DNA from: Didymodactylos carnosus
Taxonomy: Eukaryota > Rotifera > Eurotatoria > Philodinida > Philodinidae
NCBI GenBank assembly: GCA_905250885.1
Contig: CAJNOQ010002355.1
Span: forward strand, 1 to 24,758
Length of the DNA: 24,758 nucleotides
Direction of reading: 5' to 3'
The position numbers and the translations under genes are program-made. The notes beneath the pieces were generated by a model. The model was not told the DNA's origin and did no database searches. It was given only the letters and a program-made list of their open reading frames with translations. This document shows, one piece after another, positions 18,206-24,758 of the stretch; the stretch's first letter is position 1; the number at the start of each line of letters is the position of its first letter.

Positions 18206-19184
18206 CTTCCCAGGCAGTCACGTATATCTTTTGAGAATTCGTTTTAACGCGATTTTAGCATTCATAGAGCGCGAGAATATACAGTTTCACCACGAATGCG
18301 GCGAATTTCTTGAGCTTTAAATATACGCCTTACTCAAAACCGCGTTTTTGCCATCAAGATTTCGCGAGAAACGGGTTTATGACCATCATAGCTTTTTAAA
18401 AACGAGTTTGCAGTCGCAATAGACTTTAAGAATTGCGAACGGCACTGAAGTTTTTGTGTTTAGGACTCAATCGAAACGAATTTAACGCGTTTTGAAGGTA
18501 AATTTTCACTGTGTGTCGAGTTTTGTGTTCTACACTTGTGGAGAGTTGTGTTTCGAGTTTGAATAACTTTAATTTTTCGAGTTTGTTAAAAGAAGATTTC
18601 GTTTTTACCCTCAACCAGTACTGAAGCTCAATAAATTCGTTATGTTCTTGTAGGAATTGCGACTGTCGTTTTCGAAGAAAGTACAACACTGATTCTCGCG
18701 TTTGAATGAAGTTAGATCGTTTCTGTCGTTTTTTCGAGACGCGTCTCGCAACTCTTGCGAGTCATATATATTCTCTGTCAAAAACAGATACTTATTTCGG
18801 TTCAGAAACATTTTCAAGAATTTCTGAGACTACCATTTGATTTCTCGCAAAAAGTTGCGTCGGGACACTTAGCCTTTAACTATATCAGATATACTGTGGG
18901 GACTTTGGGTTTTTTCTATATGAATTTCGTTTAGTGCGACTATACCATCACTGCAACACGAGATTGGCTCAAGAACCGCGAAACAACGCGAGTTTAATAA
19001 AACATCATTCAAGGTCACAATAAATGACCTGCTGTTCCCTATGCGTCACTTTAAGTTAAAATCATATTTTAAAAAGGATAAATGAATAAAAGCGAAGCGA
19101 GCCACAGATAAGGTTATTTATATCAACATTAATCATATAGTGGCAGTTATTTTAACAACGTTGTGTTTTATTCAGTAAAAAGAA
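18206..19184. other. Upstream region of the glucanase gene
   Basis: No gene is supported; open frames on the minus strand (18426-18817) have biased composition and no recognisable domain. The word CGAGTTT recurs several times between 18400 and 19000. AGGTCA and TGACCT (19012-19017 and 19025-19030) form an inverted pair 7 bases apart, about 155 bases before the glucanase ATG. A good intron end (GTGTTTTATTCAG) lies at about 19162-19174. An exon with a signal peptide could be hidden here, but I could not identify one. Confidence 0.4.
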
Positions 19185-20525
19185 ATGTCTACGGCATATG
19201 AGCAGGGGATAACTGTGTCAGACAATACAGCAACGATCTGGTTTTCTTCCAAAGTTAATACGTCATGGGTTGATGTACATTATTCTGTTAACAATGGTGG
19301 TCAACAAAATTTCCGTATGGCTTACTATGTTGCTTCCAAACGTTATACTCAGACGGTGAATAATTTATCTTCCGGAGAAGTAATCAAATATTCATTTACC
19401 TACAATAACGGCACACCAGCTTATGATACACCTTCATTCAGTACTAACATTTCCTCAACGACAACGCCAGCACAATCATCATCGTCAATTCTTCATCCTC
19501 CTCAATCTTCATCACAGAGAAATAGTAGTCCGATTACGTCATCAGTTTTTTCGTTTCCTTCTCACGATATCCCATCTGCGAGTGGTAATGGTGCACTAAC
19601 AGTTAAGGTGATTAATGGAACTGGCGGTGCTTATCGAGACAACCAGATTTATTGGGGCGTCCTGGGAATTAATCCTGCAACCAAGCAATGGAGTTATCTT
19701 GACAGATTAGGGCAACTGAAGCCAGTTTCTGAGGGATTAAACAATGCTGCTGACCATCTTTCAAAGAACGATGTTAACTATGCCAACATTTACTGTACAA
19801 TTAGTGAAGCGTCATGGGTCAACCTACCAAAATTGGATTCTGGACGTATGTTTCTTTCTCTGGGATCACCGTGTTACATCAAAACTTTCGATAATGGATT
19901 TGCGGGCCCCGATATTAATAATCCATCTGATCCAAATCTTAATATTTATTTCGATTTTATTGAATTTACGGTCAATGACTCCGGTTATCATGGAAATACG
20001 ACGCGTGTTGATGGCTTTGCTTTTCCACTTCAACATCGTCTTGTGAATCGGGCTGGAAACTATGACAAAACAGTCGGAGAACTAGAGTTCGAAACACGTG
20101 AATCTTTATTTTCAAAATATCGAACTGAAGTACCTGATGAATTTAAATCTCTTGCCGATATTCAAGCTCCTTATCGAATAGTGGCACCAATTCATGGTTC
20201 ATTTGCTACCGGTGGTGCTAATGGCGATTATTTCGCTGGATATTCTAAATACAATACACAAGAAATTTTGTTGTGTAATGGAAGACTACAAGAATCACCT
20301 GATATCGGCTCTGCTATTAATCGTCATGTGTTCGAAAATAAAAGTGATTGGATCAACGTTACTAATTATTACAAAGCGGCACCTGCTAATTTTTATGCCA
20401 AGTTTTGGCATGATCATAGTATCAATGGTCTTGCCTATGGATTCCCTTATGATGACTTTAATGATCAAGCTTCCTATTTGCAAGTTCATGATCCGAAAGC
20501 ATTAATCATTCGAGTAGGCTGGTAA
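19185..20525 (+). CDS. Secreted-type beta-1,3-glucanase, CBM56-linker-GH64
   Basis: An intact 446-codon frame without introns. Residues 1 to about 85 match a CBM56 beta-1,3-glucan-binding module (YEQGITVSDNTATIWF, SWVDVHYSVNNGGQQNFRM). Residues 86-135 are a Ser/Thr/Pro linker. Residues 137-446 are a GH64 catalytic domain (EC 3.2.1.39), which cuts beta-1,3-glucan, often to pentamers. Glu260 in FIEFT and Asp276 in TRVDGFAFP are 16 residues apart, as are the known catalytic acids Glu154 and Asp170 of the Streptomyces matensis GH64 enzyme. The frame ends naturally after VGW. The family is bacterial and fungal, so a horizontal origin is likely. An in-frame TAA 9 bases before the ATG fixes this start within the exon, yet there is no signal peptide. 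A CAG acceptor directly upstream suggests a 5' exon, non-coding or in another frame. Codon use looks like that of its neighbours. Confidence 0.93.
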   Translation: MSTAYEQGITVSDNTATIWFSSKVNTSWVDVHYSVNNGGQQNFRMAYYVASKRYTQTVNNLSSGEVIKYSFTYNNGTPAYDTPSFSTNISSTTTPAQSSSSILHPPQSSSQRNSSPITSSVFSFPSHDIPSASGNGALTVKVINGTGGAYRDNQIYWGVLGINPATKQWSYLDRLGQLKPVSEGLNNAADHLSKNDVNYANIYCTISEASWVNLPKLDSGRMFLSLGSPCYIKTFDNGFAGPDINNPSDPNLNIYFDFIEFTVNDSGYHGNTTRVDGFAFPLQHRLVNRAGNYDKTVGELEFETRESLFSKYRTEVPDEFKSLADIQAPYRIVAPIHGSFATGGANGDYFAGYSKYNTQEILLCNGRLQESPDIGSAINRHVFENKSDWINVTNYYKAAPANFYAKFWHDHSINGLAYGFPYDDFNDQASYLQVHDPKALIIRVGW

Positions 20526-21180
20526 CTTGAAATATCTGAGCTTAACCGAAACATGACTGTATTTTGAGCTTAATTGTCAAAATACACCAGCAGAAAACAG
20601 TGTGAATCATGTATCATTTGTACGTAAGATCGTAGAAAATGAGACACGATTTTATGTAATCTTACAATTTCGTACGTAAGAACTCATAGGATCAGATCAG
20701 AACGTGTAATATCGTTCGTACGAAATGTATAGTCTAGATCCTGTGACTTTTCAGTGTCCACGATTCGTTCGTTGGGCGTATAGAGCCAAGCATAAACATT
20801 TTTGTCCGGTTCCGTTAGCCCAAGCCCGTCAGCAAATAATGTTGTCCCTATCAGAGACGTGCAATCCACGGGTTATGCTCCGCGGGGCTCCATGGCTACG
20901 GGCGGGCGGAGCAGCAAATTTCTAGAAACGCCGAATTTGTCCATCGCCGGCGCAGGACCATGAAAAGCATCAATAGATGTCGCTCTTCTACAATTTCAAT
21001 TTCAGCGAATATTGATTGGTCTCTTACTTCCAAGCAATCGAAAAAAGAGCTCAGTCGTTCTTTGTGTCTTCCATATTTTCCGTCATTTCAAACTCTTTTT
21101 ACCAAGTGAAAAGATATTAAAATTCTTTTAATTTTTGAAAATCGATAGTTTTGAAAGCTTCTTCTCGTTTATCAATCCCA
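20526..21180. other. Glucanase 3' flank, then GC-rich patch
   Basis: No AATAAA signal is seen close to the stop. At 20615-20740 the words GTACGTAAGATC, TTTCGTACGTAAG and TTCGTACGAAAT form a cluster of small inverted repeats. From about 20850 to 20920 the sequence turns GC-rich, with CACGGGTTATGC, CCGCGGGGCTCC and ACGGGCGGGCGG. These last words recur in the G-rich block at 21495. No gene is supported. Confidence 0.45.
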
Positions 21181-21474
21181 ATGATCGAAATAAATGATTT
21201 ATCATCGGACGAATCTCCTGATGTTATTTTATCAACAGCCACTGGTCACTCATCATCAGATGCGGGTGGTTCACCACCTGAATGCTCAATTGGTGATATA
21301 AAGTACGATACATCGAATATCAAATTTTTTTCGAAAAGTCAACCAGGAAAACATACACTGGTGGATAATCCTAGCGTAAATACAGTTAAACCATCTGTAT
21401 GTTGGATTCGATTTGCTCTTCTTGTAGTTAAAGATGAAAATCATCGAAATATCATCATCGAAAAATTTGCGTGA
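21181..21474 (+). pseudogene. N-terminal fragment of a hAT-like transposase (BED-type finger region)
   Basis: The frame opens with an acidic/Ser-rich segment (EINDLSSDESPDV), followed by a linker. It ends in PSVCWIRFALLVVKDEN...IIIEKFA and a TGA, and in the same frame after the stop comes ICVMNEK. The W-RF start followed by a C-x2-C site is how BED-type fingers of hAT transposases begin, as I recall them from bdelloid copies. Here the stop interrupts the finger and G-rich repeats follow, so catalytic parts are absent. Family assignment is tentative. Confidence 0.35.
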
Positions 21475-21494
21475 ATTTGTGTGATGAACGAAAA

Positions 21495-21700
21495 GTCTCA
21501 CAGGTCACACGGGTGCGGGCGGGGCCTGGTAGCAAAATCCACGGGCGGGCGGGCCGGTGTATAACGTCTATTGTCACGGAGGCGGGCGGGACGGGCTAGA
21601 GGAAAATTCTACAGAGCACGGGTGGGGTTATTTAAACAGTGGTCCACGGGGACGGGTAGACGGAAGTCACGGGACGGGGCCCGCGGGGCATGAAAATTCC
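21495..21700 (+). repeat. G-rich CACGGG / GCGGGCGGG repeat block
   Basis: Repeated words CACGGG, GCGGGCGGG and GACGGG run on the plus strand (for example GGCGGGCGGGACGGGC near 21581 and CACGGGACGGGGCCCGCGGG near 21668). Several clusters of three or four G-runs with short loops could fold as G-quadruplexes. The same words occur at 20866-20912, so two such blocks bracket the hAT-like fragment. The GC content is far above that of the window. Confidence 0.65.
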
Positions 21701-22269
21701 TTGGCCAGCACGTCTCTGTTCCTTATCCAGTCTATCGCGTGAAAAATGTTTACGGTTATTTTGTCCCGAAATTTTTTTGAAATTTTTTCTGTTGAGATAA
21801 ACTGTATCTGTTACACAAGACACTTAAAATCTCAAACTTATTCTTGTTAAATCTGCATGAGAAAAATTAAGCCATTTTATTAGAAATTAGAAATTTATAG
21901 TTAGGAGAAGATATTCACTACACCCTTCCTTTCTACCTTCTAAGACTATAAACGTCAGAACAATTTCAAGGTGGTCGCAGCTTCAAAGAATTTGTAAAAC
22001 GAGAAAGTTCACAAAACGAGTATATTTTGCAGAAACATGCGCTGGAAGACGTCTTCTCCTCCTCGCTGTCCTAAGTGCCAGTTTTACTCTCTATCTGCCC
22101 GGCTAATAATCCTGAGTGTGAGATAGATTGGTCGAAAAGCCCAAAATTGGCTATATTAAACTAATGGCAGTTGATTAGGACGACTTTTTGACGTGCTGAC
22201 GACTGAAACTGCACATGTTTTAATGAATTCTGATGCTTCAATAAAGCCGTCAACTAAAAAGTATGAAAA
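21701..22269. other. No gene supported
   Basis: AT-rich sequence, nothing recognised. Confidence 0.4.
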
Positions 22270-22615
22270 CGCTTTCTCGGTTTTCCACTTCAACCTTTTA
22301 TTTTCATTGTTCTCCTTTGACAAACTGTCAGTTCAGAATTTTATTTCTACAGTTTTGTCCTTTACAATATTTTTTCATGGTCTTAATTGTACAGTTCTTA
22401 AACTGACGATTTTATTTTAGAGTTTTTCTTCGATGGTTCGAAAGTTTTGTTTCTATGATTTTAACCTTTAGGATTTTATTTCCATAGTTTTTCTTTTATA
22501 CTTTTGCATTTTACGGTTTTCATAATGTAGTTTTTTACTTCATGGTTCTTTTACACGGTTTTCTTTCGATGGTTCTGGATTTTACGATTTTTTTTCACCG
22601 TGTAGAACTTCTATA
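22270..22615 (+). repeat. Degenerate T-rich repeat on GGTTTT / CATGGTTCT words
   Basis: Units such as TTTTATTTCCATAG, TTTTTCTTTTATAC, TTTTACGGTTTTCAT, TTCATGGTTCTTTTACACGG and TTTCGATGGTTCTGGATTTTAC follow one another with loose spacing of about 15-18 bases. A frame of 75 codons through the first part (22193-22420) is explained by the repeat and is not called. Confidence 0.55.
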
Positions 22616-23135
22616 TGAGTGAAAAGTATAGTCATTGCACTGTTTGTCCAGAAAAATTGAAAAAATTAACTTCACTGTGAAGCCTTTTTGATTGTCTCAG
22701 TAGATTCTAGTACCGCTCCACGCACAATAGAAGATCATTCTCTATTAGAAGGCCACTGCCAACTATATGACTTGAAAGTAAAATAGAACTGATCTTCCAT
22801 TATGTCCGCCAAAAATAATCGGAAAATATCCCCTATTAGGGCAGTTTTCAAAAACATTTTGCCAAAATGTTCTTCTAATAGAGGATGGACTTCAAGCGCG
22901 TTTGTGTTTGTACCGTTGGACTACTGGTAGGCGACAAAATCTGACCTCGGTAGAAGGTGAATAATCTACGGTTTTTCACATCTTGTCGGTCAGCTGAACG
23001 ATAAATGGGGTCTACAAATAAATGAAATTGCCAATAATTTCGTTATATATACACAGGGAATTAGTATGTGCAACTTGCAATCATCGTCTCTTTTGTTTAG
23101 GTAACACAGTAGAACATTTATTAATGTTTTATAAT
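22616..23135. other. No gene supported; small inverted repeat at 22736-22885
   Basis: CATTCTCTATTAGAAG (22736-22751) and CTTCTAATAGAGGATG (22870-22885) are inverted copies with one mismatch, around a spacer of about 118 bases. They may be the ends of a very small element. Nothing else is recognised. Confidence 0.4.
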
Positions 23136-23170
23136 TTACTCGGGTAATCGTACGTTCACTCAGTCTACTT
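23136..23170 (+). repeat. Displaced duplicate of a receptor segment
   Basis: ACTCGGGTAATCGTACGTTC and ACTCAGTCTACTT match 24082-24116 (helix 5 end of the GPCR remnant) with about four mismatches in 35 bases. There is no coding continuity around it. It looks like a fragment left by a duplication or rearrangement of the receptor gene. Confidence 0.5.
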
Positions 23171-23522
23171 CATTCGAAAAGGTTTATTACATAATAAAAA
23201 AGTAATATATAAAGGTAACCGATAATAAAATTAAAATTGACAAAAATAATGGACATATCTCAATGAATAAGCATGTGTATTGCAAAAAATATTTAAGAGA
23301 CGAACTCAGAATTTTTTATTTCTAAGGCTTCATTTAGATTATACTTAGAAGAAGAAACTTAGTTCAAAAGAAGTATTTTTTCTTTTTAAATCGTATGCTT
23401 TATAGAATTTAACATCAAATGAACTAATAGCCTTTTCTCGCTCTCCTTCTTTTTCTCTATCCAGAGTCATTATCACTAGACCTATTATGAATAAATTTTA
23501 GAGCCATTCCCTTCATCTTAAC
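23171..23522. other. 5' flank of the receptor remnant, no gene supported
   Basis: AT-rich with pyrimidine runs (TCTCGCTCTCCTTCTTTTTC near 23437). Nothing recognised. Confidence 0.4.
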
Positions 23523-24483
23523 ATGTTTATAAATGTGACAGAACCCTCATTAATTTTTTTCACTGTTAATTTTTCTATATTTGCGTATCGGTTTCTTTTT
23601 GGTATCCGTCTAATTATTATTGCTATTTCTCACCGTCAATGTCATACAGTAAATTATTTTTTAGCATGTAATTCAAGTTTTAGTGGTTGTACCTTTTTAC
23701 TAGTAATTATTTGGCAGATAATTGTTGGTTTTGAGCAATTAACTACTGCATCATGGTGTACAATCCCTACAGTTTCTCTAGCAACATCACTAGCAGCTGT
23801 GGGCAATTCATTTTTATTACATGCTATTAGTCGATTATTCTTTTTAAAATTCTATAAATATAAACGTTTATTAAAATTTCCAATACATTTTATAATGGTA
23901 ATTGTTAGTTGGACGATCATTATCCTTGTTGTACCCATTATGCCATTATTTCACAATGGATATCAATATGAAATTGAATCTCATCTTTGTTTGGGAACAA
24001 CAAAATATGCATTGACAGTATTCTATTTATTACCTACCGGTTATATGCTTCCGTTCTTAGCTGTTATTGAGATTTATGCTTATACTCGGGTAATCATAAG
24101 TTCACTCAGTCTATTTCAAAAACTTTAAAAAGGCTTTAAAAGAACATCTTTATCTTTAGTCGTTCACTATTTTCTAATTTTATTGGTAAACCCCATTTCT
24201 TTCGCTATTTTCCATTTTTAATTTTAGTTGTTGATCACGATACGCAGAAACTTTGAATTCATTTTTATTTTTTCCGTTACAAGTCATTCTTATGTCTAAC
24301 TTTTTTTGTGCACCATGGTATGTTACCGAAATAGAAAGAAAGAGCAACATCACTCAAATACTTTTAGTAATAAACTGTTTCGATGTATTTAAGATGTCGC
24401 TGACGATCGTCGTCTTGGTATTATCAGTGCTTGTACAACAATTAAAGGAAAGAAAAATGAAAGATCATACGAGATCTAGATAA
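23523..24483 (+). pseudogene. Orphan seven-helix receptor (bdelloid GPCR) with premature stops
   Basis: The main frame (23523-24128) begins at an ATG and encodes an N-glycosylation site (NVT) and five membrane helices, at about residues 8-35, 43-68, 79-107, 121-143 and 164-193. Helix 3 ends in AISRLFF in place of DRY. Cys75 before helix 3 and a Cys in the second outer loop (SHLCLG) can form the usual disulphide. A TAA at 24126-24128 then stops it. The same frame continues past the stop with a sixth-helix candidate (SLSLVVHYFLILLVNPISF) until TAA near 24235. A seventh-helix-like segment (NITQILLVINCFDV...) lies in another frame at 24253-24483, ending in a basic tail. So at least one in-frame stop and one shift separate the parts. 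The ligand is unknown. A spliced intron over 24120-24250 is an alternative that I could not support. Confidence 0.7.
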
Positions 24484-24492
24484 AAAACTTAC

Positions 24493-24643
24493 TATTTGTC
24501 TCGGCCTCCGTATCAACCTCTTTATAGAGTTTTACACATCTCATAACACACCTAATTGGTATGAGTAAAAGGATAAATATAATAACAGTGAGACCAACGC
24601 CGAAATAAATGTTAATAAATGTATCATTAACCACCGAATGCAT
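24493..24643 (-). CDS. First exon of a small one-helix membrane protein (partial)
   Basis: On the minus strand an ATG at 24643 has an in-frame TAA upstream. It opens 50 codons that end exactly at a strong donor (A|GTAAGTTTTTT; intron from 24492 down). The peptide starts MHSVVNDTF, then has a hydrophobic segment (INIYFGVGLTVIIFILLLIP, residues about 10-29), a basic turn (RCVMRCVKLYKEV) and an acidic end (DTEAETN). This fits a type III or signal-anchor protein with the C-terminus in the cytosol. The next exon should lie at lower coordinates, but that DNA is the antisense of the receptor remnant and I found no clear acceptor, so the gene may be truncated. Family not recognised. Confidence 0.45.
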
Positions 24644-24758
24644 AACTATGTATTACGAGACGTTTCGTACAATATCTTAGTACATCCTCAGTCAGAAATA
24701 ATACAAGAAAGCTGTACAGTTTGACGTACACTTAAATAGAACAAAAACACAGAACGCA

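Noticed and set aside
19744-20505. Overlapping open frames on both strands inside the glucanase gene
   Set aside because: These lie in other frames of a clearly conserved protein and have no features of their own.

Overview
The window reads as nuclear DNA of a bdelloid rotifer (inference). Genes are split by very short introns (54, 68 and 84 bases are visible) with GT/AG borders. An orphan seven-helix receptor at 23523 carries the SRLFF third-helix motif and layout that I associate with the large bdelloid receptor families. There is a bacterial/fungal-type beta-1,3-glucanase, and the rest is a dense mosaic of broken transposon pieces and AT-rich inverted repeats. I see no rRNA or tRNA, no CRISPR array and no intact autonomous transposon.

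Layout. 1-8122: parts of one secreted-type gene. Three Thr/Ser-rich microexons (412-648) and, 6.9 kb later, a further Thr-rich exon and a beta-sandwich (carbohydrate-binding-like) exon (7537-8122) share strand and, where testable, splice phase. The space between holds a decayed transposase-like gene (about 850-1915), two diverged copies of a 450-base repeat (2722 and 4472), nested foldbacks (4803-5311) and a 1.7-kb inverted-repeat element that has itself been invaded (5517-7201). 9160-10328: a 1.17-kb degenerate TTTAGAC array. 11013-11383: a clean AT-rich MITE with a 6-base target duplication. 11597-12804: a hammerhead-like motif, a broken minus-strand gene of unknown kind and a foldback. 13150-14551: a diverged direct duplication, one copy of which carries a 518-base element packed with GAGTACTC palindromes. 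15488-16116: a frameshifted leucine-rich/F-box-type fragment. 16615-17362: a MITE-like element with arms of about 230-250 bases. 19185-20525: the best gene here, an intact 446-residue CBM56-GH64 beta-1,3-glucanase. 20840-21700: GC-rich CACGGGCGGG repeats on either side of a hAT-like N-terminal fragment. 23523-24483: an orphan GPCR pseudogene. 24493-24643: a minus-strand first exon coding for a one-helix membrane protein.

How the genes fit together. The only intact catalytic gene is the glucanase, probably acquired from microbes and used on fungal, algal or bacterial beta-1,3-glucan. The CBM-like gene at the other end of the window could bind similar polysaccharides, but nothing in the sequence links the two. 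No operon-like arrangement exists. The main story is a transposon-rich, gene-poor accessory region with one apparently functional horizontally acquired enzyme.
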